Numbered from the stretch's first letter, positions 1 through 9,244 are shown. The stretch: 64,000 nucleotides of DNA from Lachnoclostridium sp. An138 (GCF_002160765.1 NZ_NFLF01000001.1:326573-390572); one strand, 5' to 3'. The notes: generated from the letters alone by a model not told the origin. Made by a program: numbers and translations.

Positions 1-3000
1 CAGACCGGAAATTCGGATCAGGTCCGAGAAGGACTGGGGCTTTGCGTCCACCACCATCTGAATTACAAAATCCGTACCGAACTCCGGAATTCCAAGGCAG
101 CCCAGGGGGCAGCCGTCGATATCCTCCGGCGTGATTCCCAGCGCCTCTGTGCTCTTAAACAGGGACATGACGCCCGGATCATCCAGCGGAATCGTCTTTG
201 CGTCAATCCCGGTCAAATCCTCCAGCATACGAATCATGGTCGGATCATCGTGCCCGAGGATATCGAGCTTCAGGAGGTTGTGATCGATGGAGTGATAGTC
301 AAAATGCGTCGTGATAATGTCCGTGGTCATATCGTTGGCCGGATGCTGAATCGGCGTAAAGGAATGGATTTCCTCGCCGTGGGGCAGCACCACGATACCG
401 CCCGGATGCTGGCCTGTGGAACGGCGCACACCTACACAGCCCTGCACGATCCGGTCGATCTCACAGTTCCGTTTGTGCTGGCCTCTTTCCTCGTAATAAT
501 TCTTCACATAGCCGAAGGCCGTCTTGTCCGCCAGCGTGCCGATGGTTCCGGCCCGGAAGGTCTGTCCCTTTCCAAAAATCACCTCGGTGTATTTGTGGGC
601 CTTGGACTGATAATCGCCGGAAAAGTTCAGGTCGATATCCGGCTCCTTGTCTCCCTTGAATCCCAGGAAGGTCTCAAACGGAATATCAAAGCCTTCCTTT
701 TTCAGCGGCGTCCCGCAGACCGGGCAGGCCTTGTCCGTCATGTCACAGCCGGCTGCTCCCGCATATTTCCGGACTTCCTCCGACTCAAAGTCGCTGTAAT
801 GGCAGGAAGGGCAGTAATAATGGGGCGGCAGGGGATTGACCTCTGTGATTCCGGCCATGGTCGCCACAAAGGAGGAACCTACGGAACCACGGGAACCCAC
901 CAGATAACCGTCATCATTGGATTTCCACACCAGCTTCTGGGCAATGATATACATGACCGCGAATCCATTGGAGATAATGGAATGAAGCTCCTTCTCCAGA
1001 CGCGTGGTTACCACCTCAGGAAGCTCTTCTCCGTAAATGGAATGGGCCTTTTCATAGCAGATATCACGCAGGGTCTGATCCGAATTTTCGATGACAGGCG
1101 GACACTTATCCGGGCGAACCGGAGAAATCCGCTCAATCATATCCGCGATCTTATTTGTATTTCCGACCACGACCTCCCAGGCCTTATCGCTTCCCAGGTA
1201 TTCAAATTCCGCCAGCATCTCCTCCGTCGTACGAAGATAGAGGGGCGCCTGATCGTCCGCATCCTTAAAGCCCTTCCCGGCCATGATGATCCGGCGGTAC
1301 ACCTCGTCCTCCGGATTCAGGAAATGCACGTCACAGGTGGCCACCACAGGCTTGTTAAACTGCTCGCCGAGAGAAACTATCTTTTTATTCAGCCGGATCA
1401 GATCATCCTTGGATTCAAAAGTGGGACGCTCTCCCCGCAGCATGAACTCATTGTTTCCCAGAGGCTGAATCTCCAGATAATCATAGAAATTCACCAGTCT
1501 CGCAATCTCTTCCTCCGGCGCGGAACGCACCAGAGCCTGATAGAGCTCTCCGGCCTCGCAGGCGGAACCGATGATCAGTCCCTCCCGGTGCTTCTGAAGA
1601 ACGCTTTTCGGGATTCTGGGCACTCTCGCAAAATAATCCAGATGGGACCAGGAAACCATGCGGTAAAGGTTCACCCGTCCAATCTCGTTTTTCGCCAGAA
1701 TAATCACATGGTGGCTTGGCAGCTTCTTGATGGCCTCCTTATCCAGGGTGCTCATCTGGTTTACGCCGTCCAGATCCGTGATATCCCTGTCTTTCAGCAT
1801 CTGCACGAACTTTACGAAAATCTCTGCCGTACAGCCTGCATCGTCCACAGCCCGGTGATGGTTCTCCAGCGAAACATTCAGGGCTTTCGCCACCGTATCC
1901 AGCTTATAGCGGTTCAGCTGCGGCAGCAGCACACGGGCCAGGGCCACCGTATCCACCACCGTAAAGGCGCAGGGAAGCCCCTGGCGCTCGCTGTTCTTCC
2001 GGATAAAGCTCATATCAAAACCGGCATTGTGGGCCACCATGACGGCTCCCTCGCAGAACTTCAGAAACCGGGGCAGAATCTCCTCAATCGTGGGCTCTCC
2101 CATGACCATCTCGTCATTGATGCCGGTCAGCTTCTCGATCTCAAAAGGAATCGGCGTCTGCGGATTCACAAAAACGCTGAATTTATCCGTGATCTGGCCT
2201 TTTTCCACACGGACGGCTCCGATCTCGATAATCCGGTCATTCTCCGCGCTGAAGCCTGTGGTCTCGATATCAAAGACCACGTAAGGGTCATCCAGGCTCT
2301 GGCCTCTGGCGTCCTCCACGATATCCTTCATATCGTCTACCAGATAGCCCTCCAGGCCGTAGATCACCTTAAACGAATCTCCCTTATCCAGACTGTGGCT
2401 GGCATCCGGATACGCCTGCACCACGCCGTGATCCGTCACGGCAATGGCCTTATGTCCCCAGGACTTTGCCCGTTTGATAATGTCCTTCACGTCGGAGACG
2501 CCGTCCATATCGCTCATTTTCGTGTGGCAGTGAAGCTCCACTCTTTTCATCTCGCTGTTGTCCATCCGGGGGGTACGGAAATCGGAGGACTTCTTGATAC
2601 CTGTGACAGAGCCTATGGTCAGCTCATTGTCAAACCGGTCCTGGGCAGACAGTCCCTTAATGCGCACAAACGCTCCTTTTTTGACTTTTTCCTGCAGATT
2701 TGCAAGCTCCTCCGCGTCCCTTGCGAAAAGCTTCACCCGGATGGTATCCGTGTAATCCGTCACGGTGAGCGTGACAATCGTCCTTCCTCCCCGGATTTCC
2801 CGCTCGTCCCAGCCTGTGATCTGTCCATGAATTACGACCTCGCCCATCTCACCCACCAGCTGCACCAGATCTAGTATCTCAGAATCGTCAAAATCACGGC
2901 CGAACAACACGTCCGGATTATTGCTTTTTCCGCTGCGGAAACGGGCATTCGGGCTCTTTAAATGCTTTCCATACGCGTATTCGCTCTGTCCAAAGCTTCC

Positions 3001-3735
3001 ATAGCCCTTCTTTTCTCCGGATTTTTTCGGAGCCTCTTTTTTCTGAGCCCCTGTCTGCTTTGCTCCTTCTGCCTTCTTCTGCGCCCGGACAGAAGCCTCT
3101 TCCGGCTGCCCTTCTGCCGCTGCGTCCCCATTCTGACCCGCGGTCTGCTGAAACTGGATCATCGTCTCGATCAGCCTTGCCGCCTGCCTGTCGATGTCAA
3201 TCCGGCCTTTCTTCTTTTTCTCGTCATCCTCACGATCCACGAACTCTGTCTGAATCCGCAGATCCATGCCGCACCGCTCCGTAAAGATCTTATAGAGCAC
3301 CCGGATCAGCTCATCAGCCGCATCCTCTCCCAGCGTGGTCTTCTGAAGCTCCATCCGCATGACATGCTCCTCCGGAAAGGAAATCTTCGCTCCCCGGAAC
3401 AGATTATACTCCAGAATGCTGTAATGCTTCAGCTCATAAAGAATGCTGTCCTTATAAAGCTCCAGAAGCTTTTCCGGCGTATACTGGCCCGAAAGCTCAT
3501 AGCGCTCCAGAATTTTCAGTTCTACCTCTGTTCTGCCAAACAGCTGCTTTTTCAAAACGCGCTCAAGATGAAAAAGCTGCTCCTTATGGATCAGCTTTCC
3601 ACTTACAAGATAGACCCGTATGAAATTTTTCGCCCGGTTTGAGGTCACCTTTTCCACCCGCACCTGGCCAAGCAGGTCCAGAAGTCCCTGCTCCAGGTCA
3701 AGGGGCGGAAATACCTCCGCGAACATTTTGGTCAT
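1..3735 (-). CDS. polC: DNA polymerase III PolC-type alpha subunit (3' end cut by window)
   Basis: Main replicative polymerase of low-GC Gram-positives, with built-in 3'-5' proofreading. The reading frame stays open from an ATG at 3735 to the left edge, about 1245 residues; full-length PolC is usually about 1430-1500, so the end of the polymerase catalytic region lies outside. Visible in order: N-terminal domain, a Lys/Ala/Gln-rich linker near residues 200-260, OB-fold, PHP domain with VELHCHTKMSD near residue 400, a DEDDh exonuclease starting YVVFDIETTGF near 485 and interrupting PHP as in PolC, then polymerase motifs including a zinc-binding CPSCHYSD/CPVCG stretch and GSRGSVGSS. A GAGGAG Shine-Dalgarno lies 9 bases before the ATG. 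It follows ispG by 6 bases and probably shares the ftsW-ispG transcript. Identity is certain; only the C-terminus is unseen. Confidence 0.97.
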   Translation of the reverse strand, partial: MTKMFAEVFPPLDLEQGLLDLLGQVRVEKVTSNRAKNFIRVYLVSGKLIHKEQLFHLERVLKKQLFGRTEVELKILERYELSGQYTPEKLLELYKDSILYELKHYSILEYNLFRGAKISFPEEHVMRMELQKTTLGEDAADELIRVLYKIFTERCGMDLRIQTEFVDREDDEKKKKGRIDIDRQAARLIETMIQFQQTAGQNGDAAAEGQPEEASVRAQKKAEGAKQTGAQKKEAPKKSGEKKGYGSFGQSEYAYGKHLKSPNARFRSGKSNNPDVLFGRDFDDSEILDLVQLVGEMGEVVIHGQITGWDEREIRGGRTIVTLTVTDYTDTIRVKLFARDAEELANLQEKVKKGAFVRIKGLSAQDRFDNELTIGSVTGIKKSSDFRTPRMDNSEMKRVELHCHTKMSDMDGVSDVKDIIKRAKSWGHKAIAVTDHGVVQAYPDASHSLDKGDSFKVIYGLEGYLVDDMKDIVEDARGQSLDDPYVVFDIETTGFSAENDRIIEIGAVRVEKGQITDKFSVFVNPQTPIPFEIEKLTGINDEMVMGEPTIEEILPRFLKFCEGAVMVAHNAGFDMSFIRKNSERQGLPCAFTVVDTVALARVLLPQLNRYKLDTVAKALNVSLENHHRAVDDAGCTAEIFVKFVQMLKDRDITDLDGVNQMSTLDKEAIKKLPSHHVIILAKNEIGRVNLYRMVSWSHLDYFARVPRIPKSVLQKHREGLIIGSACEAGELYQALVRSAPEEEIARLVNFYDYLEIQPLGNNEFMLRGERPTFESKDDLIRLNKKIVSLGEQFNKPVVATCDVHFLNPEDEVYRRIIMAGKGFKDADDQAPLYLRTTEEMLAEFEYLGSDKAWEVVVGNTNKIADMIERISPVRPDKCPPVIENSDQTLRDICYEKAHSIYGEELPEVVTTRLEKELHSIISNGFAVMYIIAQKLVWKSNDDGYLVGSRGSVGSSFVATMAGITEVNPLPPHYYCPSCHYSDFESEEVRKYAGAAGCDMTDKACPVCGTPLKKEGFDIPFETFLGFKGDKEPDIDLNFSGDYQSKAHKYTEVIFGKGQTFRAGTIGTLADKTAFGYVKNYYEERGQHKRNCEIDRIVQGCVGVRRSTGQHPGGIVVLPHGEEIHSFTPIQHPANDMTTDIITTHFDYHSIDHNLLKLDILGHDDPTMIRMLEDLTGIDAKTIPLDDPGVMSLFKSTEALGITPEDIDGCPLGCLGIPEFGTDFVIQMVVDAKPQSFSDLIRISGL

Positions 3736-3741
3736 ATAGAT

Positions 3742-4797
3742 TTACTCCTCATTCCAATGCAGCAGTTCATAGCGCAGGGCGTCCAGAAGCTCGTTCTCCG
3801 GAAGCTTCTTTACAATCTCGCCTTTCTTAATCAGAAGACCTGTTCCCACGCCTCCGGCAATGCCGATATCCGCTTCCTTTGCCTCTCCGGGGCCGTTCAC
3901 CACACAGCCCATGACAGCTACCTTAATATCCAGCGGGATATCCTCTACCATGCGCTCCACCCGGTTTGCAAGACCGATCAGATCGATCTGCGTCCGTCCG
4001 CAAGTGGGACATGACACCACCTCAATGCCTCCTTTGCGCAGCCCCAGCGTCTTGAGAATCCGTTTTGCGGAGCGCACTTCCTCCAGCGGATCGCCGGTGA
4101 GGGATACCCGAATCGTATCGCCGATTCCCTGATAAAGAATGATTCCAAGGCCCACCGCAGACTTGATATTTCCGGAAAACAGGGTTCCCGCCTCTGTGAT
4201 GCCCACGTGGAGAGGATAATCCGTCTTATCCGCAATCAGCTCATGAGCCCGGGCGCACATCAGCACATCCGAGGATTTGATGCTGATCACCAGCTGATCA
4301 TATCCCATGTCCTCGATGAGATGCACCTTGTCGAGGGCACTCTCCACGATTCCTTCCGCCGTGACCCCATGGTATTTCTCCACAAGCTCCTTTTCCAGAG
4401 AACCGCTGTTCACGCCCACCCGGATCGGAATCTGGCGCTCCTTTGCCACATCAACGACTGCCTGTACTCTGTCCCGGCTTCCGATATTTCCCGGATTGAT
4501 GCGGATCTTGTCCGCTCCGTGTTCCATGGCGGCAATGGCCAGACGGTAATCAAAATGAATATCCGCCACCAGCGGGATCGTAATCTGCTTTTTAATCTCC
4601 GACAGCGCCTCCGCCGCTTCCATCGTCGGCACCGCGCAGCGGATAATATCACAGCCTGCAGCCGTCAGCGCCTGAATCTGCTCCACAGTCGTCTTTACAT
4701 CTTCTGTCTTCGTGTTTGTCATGGACTGAATCAGCACCGGATTTCCTCCGCCGATAACTCTGTCCCCGATTCGGATTACCTTTGTATATTCTCTCAT
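3742..4797 (-). CDS. ispG: 4-hydroxy-3-methylbut-2-enyl diphosphate synthase (MEP pathway)
   Basis: IspG/GcpE converts 2-C-methyl-D-erythritol 2,4-cyclodiphosphate to HMBPP in the non-mevalonate isoprenoid pathway, using a [4Fe-4S] cluster in the cytoplasm. The 351-residue protein has the family length of the short bacterial form. The N-terminus carries the conserved VLIQSMTNTKTEDV, followed by a TIM-barrel with RINPGNIG, and the C-terminal cluster ligands are seen in SCPTCGRTQ and CVVNGPGEA. Its ATG overlaps the stop of the upstream ftsW-type gene by ATGA, so the two are likely translationally coupled, and polC follows after 6 bases. Isoprenoid lipid carrier supply beside a lipid II polymerase/flippase-family gene makes sense for wall synthesis. 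Confidence 0.97.
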   Translation of the reverse strand: MREYTKVIRIGDRVIGGGNPVLIQSMTNTKTEDVKTTVEQIQALTAAGCDIIRCAVPTMEAAEALSEIKKQITIPLVADIHFDYRLAIAAMEHGADKIRINPGNIGSRDRVQAVVDVAKERQIPIRVGVNSGSLEKELVEKYHGVTAEGIVESALDKVHLIEDMGYDQLVISIKSSDVLMCARAHELIADKTDYPLHVGITEAGTLFSGNIKSAVGLGIILYQGIGDTIRVSLTGDPLEEVRSAKRILKTLGLRKGGIEVVSCPTCGRTQIDLIGLANRVERMVEDIPLDIKVAVMGCVVNGPGEAKEADIGIAGGVGTGLLIKKGEIVKKLPENELLDALRYELLHWNEE

Positions 4798-5993
4798 TCC
4801 AGTCTGGCCTCCCTCATTTCCCGCTCTCTCTTAAAGCGGCTTTCTTTTTCCACATTCAGTACCATTCCAATCTCCACCAGGAGAAATACGGTAGCCGTCC
4901 CTCCATAACTGAAGAAAGGCAGAGTCACGCCTGTCGTGGGAAACAGGCTGGTCACCACCATCAGATTCAGAATCACCTGCAGGGCCACATGGGAAAAGAC
5001 CCCGATAGTCAGCAGCCTTCCGAACAGATCCTCGGCCTGCTGGGCCACGCTGTAAAGCCGGTACAGCAGGTAGATAAACATCAGAATCACCAGGCCGGCC
5101 CCGAAGATTCCCAGCTCCTCGCAGACAATCGCAAAAATCATATCGTTATATGCCTCAGGAATCGCTCCCAGCTTCTGGATGCTGTTCCCCAGCCCTTTTC
5201 CGAAAAGGCCGCCGGAACCGATGGCATACAGAGCCTGAAGGGACTGATAAGCCTTGTCCGACTCATAGGAATAGGGGTCCAGCCAGGCCTGAATCCGGGC
5301 GATACGGAAGGCCGAATCCGAATCCGCATATTCCATCGTATAGTAGATAACCCCCACCACAAAGACGGCTCCCACAGCCGCCATAATGACAAAGGGATAA
5401 TATTTCGGGTACACCATAAAGGCCATCAGAAAGCTGATGCCAAACACGATCACTGCCGTACTCATGTTGTCACTGATCAGCAGAATCATCACCGAAATGA
5501 CTGCTGTCGGAATCATGACCTTAATAAAGGTAAGCAGGTTATTCAGCGCCGACGCGAATTTGCAGATAAAGGCGGCTGAGAAAATGATCATAGCCACCTT
5601 CACTGGCTCTGCCACCTGAAACCGCCCCAGTCCCGGAATGGTCAGCCACCTTGTCGCTCCATTGGCGCTGTAACCGAGTCCCGGAACCAGCAGGAGCAGA
5701 ATCAGCACTGCAGATCCAAAAAAACCCAGCACCGCGAAATACCGCCAGGTCCGGTAATTGATATTAGCCACCAGAAGCATTACAACCAGTCCCACGATGC
5801 TGTATTTCAGCTGGCTCTTCAGAAGGAATGTGGGATCGTAATTGTAGGACTCCCTTATGCTGGCCGTATAATAGCTGGCGCTGTATATCATAATAAGGCC
5901 GAAGACAATCAGAAAAATGACTGCCACGATCAGGTTCGTATCATAACTGAGCAGATAAGAGAGTATTCTTCTCTTCTTTCCTCTGTTTGCCAT
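4794..5993 (-). CDS. ftsW: FtsW/RodA/SpoVE (SEDS) family peptidoglycan polymerase
   Basis: SEDS proteins polymerise lipid II glycan strands at the septum or side wall together with a class B PBP. The protein has about ten hydrophobic segments and the family signature blocks ATRWLTIPGLGRFQVAEPVK, QSLQALYAIGSGGLFGKGLG, a PEAYNDMIFAIVCEELG loop and SLFPTTGVTLPFFSYGGT. An in-frame ATG exists at 6044, but the ATG at 5993 is preceded by a good GGAGGA and gives MANRGKKRR, so I chose it (399 residues). It is first in the operon with ispG and polC and overlaps ispG by 4 bases. FtsW, RodA and SpoVE cannot be separated with certainty from sequence alone; the loop motifs fit FtsW/SpoVE best. Confidence 0.9.
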   Translation of the reverse strand: MANRGKKRRILSYLLSYDTNLIVAVIFLIVFGLIMIYSASYYTASIRESYNYDPTFLLKSQLKYSIVGLVVMLLVANINYRTWRYFAVLGFFGSAVLILLLLVPGLGYSANGATRWLTIPGLGRFQVAEPVKVAMIIFSAAFICKFASALNNLLTFIKVMIPTAVISVMILLISDNMSTAVIVFGISFLMAFMVYPKYYPFVIMAAVGAVFVVGVIYYTMEYADSDSAFRIARIQAWLDPYSYESDKAYQSLQALYAIGSGGLFGKGLGNSIQKLGAIPEAYNDMIFAIVCEELGIFGAGLVILMFIYLLYRLYSVAQQAEDLFGRLLTIGVFSHVALQVILNLMVVTSLFPTTGVTLPFFSYGGTATVFLLVEIGMVLNVEKESRFKREREMREARLE

Positions 5994-6071
5994 TCTCTTC
6001 CTCCGAAAATCTGTACATACCTTCAGACTGCGTAACCGTTCCATCCCTTCACAGTTACCAGGCTACTTACC

Positions 6072-6100
6072 ATTATACGTTTTTACTGTCCGGTCTGCAA
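6072..6100 (-). promoter_or_regulatory. Sigma-A-type promoter for ftsW-ispG-polC
   Basis: On the minus strand TTGCAG (6100-6095) is followed by a 17-base spacer and a perfect TATAAT (6077-6072). Transcription would begin near 6065, about 70 bases before the preferred ftsW start. Confidence 0.7.
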
Positions 6101-6115
6101 GATCGTAAATCAGAC

Positions 6116-6181
6116 AAAATACCCCGAAGGAAGCAAAGGCTGCCGCAAATCCGCGTCCCTCTGCCTGCTGCGGGGTATTTT
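6116..6181. terminator. Inverted repeat, possible ilvE terminator
   Basis: AAAATACCCCG (6116-6126) and its exact reverse complement (6171-6181) flank a 44-base loop that itself can pair in part. It sits between the end of ilvE and the ftsW promoter. The T-tract on the minus strand is short, so termination is plausible, not certain. Confidence 0.5.
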
Positions 6182-6246
6182 ACATACTTTTTTTCCTGAG
6201 ACGTCTTAAGCGCTTCCGGACCAGTCAAATCCGCCGGACAACCCTG

Positions 6247-7272
6247 TTACTCCACTACGTGTATCCAGCCTTCCGGAGCCTGGATGCGTCCCATCTGGAT
6301 TCCGGTCAGAGTATCATACAGCTTCTGGATCACCGGTCCCATCTTCTCCATGCCGCTGGGCATGCAGATCTCTTTGCCGTGATCCACGATCTTTCCTACC
6401 GGAGAGATGACAGCCGCGGTTCCGCACAGTCCGCATTCTGCGAAATCCTTCACCTCATCGAAGAATACCTCTCTCTCCTCTACCTCCAGACCCAGATACT
6501 CTCTTGCCACATAGATCAGAGAGCGGCGGGTGATGGACGGCAGGATGCTGTTCGACCTGGGAGTCACGACCTTATTGTCCTTCGTCACAAACAGGAAGTT
6601 GGCTCCGCCTGTCTCCTCTACCTTCGTTCTGGTAGCAGCGTCCAGGTACATATTCTCATCAAAGCCGTTGCGGTGGGCTTCCATAATCGCGTGCATGCTC
6701 ATGGCATAGTTCAGGCCTGCCTTGATATGGCCTGTGCCGTGGGGCGCCGCCCGGTCAAAGTCAGATACACAGATGGTAATCGGCTTTGCGCCGCCCTTGA
6801 AGTAGGGGCCTACCGGAGTACAGAACATACGGAACTGATACTCGTCCGCAGGCTTCACGCCAATGACAGGATTGGTTCCGAACAGATACGGACGGATATA
6901 CAGGGTCGCTCCTGTGCCGTAGGGCGGTACATAGGCAGCGTTCGCCTTTACTACCTGTGTCACAGCGTCAATAAAACGCTCCTTCGGAAATACAGGCATC
7001 TCCAGACGCTTCGCGGACTGCTCCAGACGCTCTGCGTTCAGATCCGGACGGAAGGTCACGATATGACCGTCTTCTGTCGTGTAAGCTTTCAGACCTTCAA
7101 ACACGGTCTGCGCATACTGCAGCACGCCGGCGCACTCATTAATCACTACAGTGGCGTCATCGGTCAGTCCGCCTTCATCCCAGGCTCCGTTCTTATAATT
7201 GGATACATACCGCTTGTCCGTCTGGATATAGCCGAATCCAAGGTTTGCCCAGTCAATATTCTTTTTCTCCAT
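6247..7272 (-). CDS. ilvE: Branched-chain amino acid aminotransferase
   Basis: PLP-dependent fold type IV transaminase that makes the last step of Leu, Ile and Val synthesis (2-oxo acid plus glutamate) or the first step of their breakdown. At 341 residues it matches the longer BCAT (eukaryote-like, about 340-360) group. Seen: FEGLKAY near residue 60, the PLP lysine in GHIKAGLNYA, and EETGGANFLFV, the usual glycine-rich block. A clean AGGAGG precedes the ATG. It has its own promoter in the gap after folA and a possible terminator behind it, so it is probably monocistronic. No other ilv or leu genes are in the window. Confidence 0.95.
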   Translation of the reverse strand: MEKKNIDWANLGFGYIQTDKRYVSNYKNGAWDEGGLTDDATVVINECAGVLQYAQTVFEGLKAYTTEDGHIVTFRPDLNAERLEQSAKRLEMPVFPKERFIDAVTQVVKANAAYVPPYGTGATLYIRPYLFGTNPVIGVKPADEYQFRMFCTPVGPYFKGGAKPITICVSDFDRAAPHGTGHIKAGLNYAMSMHAIMEAHRNGFDENMYLDAATRTKVEETGGANFLFVTKDNKVVTPRSNSILPSITRRSLIYVAREYLGLEVEEREVFFDEVKDFAECGLCGTAAVISPVGKIVDHGKEICMPSGMEKMGPVIQKLYDTLTGIQMGRIQAPEGWIHVVE

Positions 7273-7319
7273 AACCTGTCTCCTCCTAAAATCTGCCGTC
7301 TGCCGGCGGCTTTTGTCTC

Positions 7320-7348
7320 ATTATAGATCACTTTTTTTCATTGCGCAA
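7320..7348 (-). promoter_or_regulatory. ilvE promoter
   Basis: Minus strand TTGCGC (7348-7343), 17-base spacer, TATAAT (7325-7320). It begins directly after the folA stop codon, which supports ilvE being transcribed separately from thyA-folA. Confidence 0.7.
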
Positions 7349-7849
7349 TCAGAAATCCTTTTTCTTCCGCTCGTATCGGCAGAAGGTAAACTCCAGGTCA
7401 AAATAGGTCTTTTCCTCACTCTGGCCTGTCAGCTCCCACTCCGGATCTTCGTCCAGATTGGGGAACCAGGCATCCGCGTCGTAAGCATGCTCCGTCCGCG
7501 TCACATGAGCCACGTCGCAGAAGGGCAGGAACTGCCTGTAAATGGTATCCCCTCCGATGATATAGATATCTTCGGAAGGGTATTTTTTCAATTCCTCCAG
7601 AGTCTCCTCCACGGAATGGCAGACTACGGCATCCTTCACTGTAAAATCTTCATTGCGGGTCAGAATGATATTCGTTCTGTTCTTTAAAGGCAGACCTCCC
7701 GGAAAGGTCGCAAGGGTCTTTCGTCCCAGAACCACCACCTTCCCCGTAGTCTCTGAACGGAAAAACTTCATATCCTCCGGAATGCTCACAAGCAGCTTTC
7801 CCTTATAGCCGATAGCCCAGTTTTTGTCCACATTTACAATCAGATTCAT
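7349..7849 (-). CDS. folA: Dihydrofolate reductase
   Basis: Reduces dihydrofolate to tetrahydrofolate with NADPH, recycling the dihydrofolate released by thymidylate synthase encoded just upstream. The preferred ATG at 7849 gives 166 residues, the typical size, starting MNLIVNVDKNWAIGYKGKLL; an earlier in-frame ATG at 7876 would run back into thyA and lacks support. AAAGGAG overlaps the thyA stop and serves this start. Other family marks are VVLGRKTLATFPGGLPL and the NADPH-binding IYIIGGDTIYRQFL. The Trp-Ala-Ile-Gly of the Met20 loop is intact. thyA-folA coupling is classic. Confidence 0.96.
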   Translation of the reverse strand: MNLIVNVDKNWAIGYKGKLLVSIPEDMKFFRSETTGKVVVLGRKTLATFPGGLPLKNRTNIILTRNEDFTVKDAVVCHSVEETLEELKKYPSEDIYIIGGDTIYRQFLPFCDVAHVTRTEHAYDADAWFPNLDEDPEWELTGQSEEKTYFDLEFTFCRYERKKKDF

Positions 7850-7865
7850 CTTCGTCTCTTCTCCT

Positions 7866-8714
7866 TTACACTGCAATTGGAATATTTTTAATCTGCGGTC
7901 CCGTCACGTAGTCTTCCACGATCAGATCCTGCGTGGTAAACTGATAGAAATCTTTCACCTCCGGATTCAGCGAAACCCTGGGCGCCGGATACGCAGGACG
8001 GGAAATCAGTTCTTTGATGATATCCACATGCCTGTCGTAAATATGCGCGTCCGCAATCACATGCACCAGCTCTCCGGGCACCATACCGCTGACCTGCGCC
8101 ACCATCATCAGCAGAATCGCGTACTGGCACACATTCCAGTTGTTGGCCGCCAGCACATCCTGGGAGCGCTGGTTCAGAATCATGTTCAGGACCAGCCGGT
8201 CTTCTCCCGGACGCTTCGTCACATTATAAGTCACGCTGTAGGCGCAGGGATAGAGGTGCATCTCACTCAAATCCGCGAACACATAAGTATTCGTCATAAT
8301 CCGGCGGCTGTAGGGATTCTGCTTCAGGTCAAAGAGCACCCGGTCCATCTGGTCCATATCGCCCTCTTTATAATGACTCTTCACTCCGATCTGATAGCCG
8401 TAGGCCTTTCCGATGGAACCTGTCTCGTCCGCCCATTCGTCCCAGATATGGCTGTTCAGATCATGAATATTGTTCGATTTTTTCTGATAAATCCACAGAA
8501 TCTCGTCCATACAGCTCTTAAGCCCTGTTCTGCGCAGGGTCAGAGCCGGAAATTCTTTTGAGAGATCGTAACGGTTCACCACGCCAAACCGTTTGATCGT
8601 ATAGGCAAAGCTTCCATCCTCCCATTTTGGACGCACCTTTTCTCCTTCTGTGCTGGTTCCGTTTTCAATAATGTCCCGGCACATGTCTATAAATATCTGA
8701 TCCGCATAGCTCAT
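7866..8714 (-). CDS. thyA: Thymidylate synthase (ThyA)
   Basis: Methylates dUMP to dTMP using 5,10-methylene-THF, producing dihydrofolate for FolA downstream. The 282-residue protein is of the divergent clostridial ThyA type. The nucleophilic cysteine is in LYPCAYSVTYNV, the nucleotide-binding block in LNQRSQDVLAANNWNVCQYA, and HIYDRH near residue 225 is the dUMP ribose-binding region. The C-terminus ends KNIPIAV, the conserved ligand-capping tail. It is preceded by its own promoter and leads a two-gene transcript with folA (17-base gap to the preferred folA start). Confidence 0.96.
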   Translation of the reverse strand: MSYADQIFIDMCRDIIENGTSTEGEKVRPKWEDGSFAYTIKRFGVVNRYDLSKEFPALTLRRTGLKSCMDEILWIYQKKSNNIHDLNSHIWDEWADETGSIGKAYGYQIGVKSHYKEGDMDQMDRVLFDLKQNPYSRRIMTNTYVFADLSEMHLYPCAYSVTYNVTKRPGEDRLVLNMILNQRSQDVLAANNWNVCQYAILLMMVAQVSGMVPGELVHVIADAHIYDRHVDIIKELISRPAYPAPRVSLNPEVKDFYQFTTQDLIVEDYVTGPQIKNIPIAV

Positions 8715-8810
8715 TTCCCTTCAAGCCTCCCCATTTATATTTTTCTAATTACTTTCTTACGGCCTCATCTGCAAGGAATCCCATCTGCACTGCATAACTG
8801 CCTTCTTTCC

Positions 8811-8839
8811 ATTATAGGGAATTCCGGGCATATTTACAA
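8811..8839 (-). promoter_or_regulatory. thyA-folA promoter
   Basis: Minus strand TTGTAA (8839-8834), 17-base spacer, perfect TATAAT (8816-8811). The leader before thyA would be about 90 bases; no known riboswitch fold is recognised in it. Confidence 0.7.
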
Positions 8840-8920
8840 GACGAAATACTTCCTAGAATTTCTGTAAATATCAGGATAATATTTGCAGAAAAAATTTTTT
8901 AAATTTTTTTAGAAAAACTG

Positions 8921-8949
8921 TTGACAAATGAATCCATTTCATGTATTAT
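8921..8949 (+). promoter_or_regulatory. Strong promoter for tRNA-Gly
   Basis: TTGACA (8921-8926), exactly 17 bases, TATTAT (8944-8949). An A/T-only run at 8890-8910 just upstream resembles an UP element, as expected for a stable RNA promoter. The start point would be about 45 bases before the tRNA. Confidence 0.85.
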
Positions 8950-9002
8950 ACAACATGTCGCTGATGCAAAACAGCAAGACACAAGAGAAAATAACAGAAT
9001 AT

Positions 9003-9075
9003 GCGATAGTGGCGTAGTTGGTAACGCGCGACCTTGCCAAGGTCGAGACCGCGGGTTCGAGTCCCGTCTATCGCT
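9003..9075 (+). tRNA. tRNA-Gly (anticodon GCC)
   Basis: Cloverleaf is complete: acceptor GCGATAG pairs with CTATCGC, the anticodon stem CGACC/GGTCG encloses loop TTGCCAA giving anticodon GCC, and the T-arm contains GGTTCGAGTCC. CCA is not encoded. It has its own strong promoter and terminator, so it is a single-gene unit. Confidence 0.95.
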
Positions 9076-9078
9076 CTC

Positions 9079-9106
9079 AAAAACCTCTGAGTTTCAGAGG
9101 TTTTTT
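9079..9106 (+). terminator. Rho-independent terminator of tRNA-Gly
   Basis: AAACCTCTGA, loop GTT, TCAGAGGTTT, followed by a run of six T. It lies 4 bases after the tRNA. Confidence 0.92.
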
Positions 9107-9156
9107 CATATCTGAAAATTCCTTCTGATTTCCACCCCCGGCAAAAATATATGCTC

Positions 9157-9244
9157 CGCGGCGTTCGCCAAATGGACGCGCAGGCGCAAAGTTAAGGGGG
9201 CGGCCTGGGCCGCCTCCTCCTGGCTCACTGCCCGCGGAAATAAA
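9157..9244 (-). repeat. Dispersed 88-bp repeat, copy A
   Basis: This 88-base stretch is about four-fifths identical, without gaps, to 26382-26469. It covers the last few codons of asnB and the sequence after it. Read on the minus strand, both copies begin TTTATT, contain GTGAGCCAGG and end with GGCGAACGCCGCG, a small palindrome. The shared frame would give SEPGG...PAR.FGERR, but there is no start codon or Shine-Dalgarno to suggest a gene. Confidence 0.75.

Noticed and set aside
250..2874. Very long plus-strand open frame (874 codons) opposite polC
   Set aside because: The minus strand encodes unmistakable PolC over the whole stretch; the plus frame is an antisense artefact with no family similarity or ribosome site.
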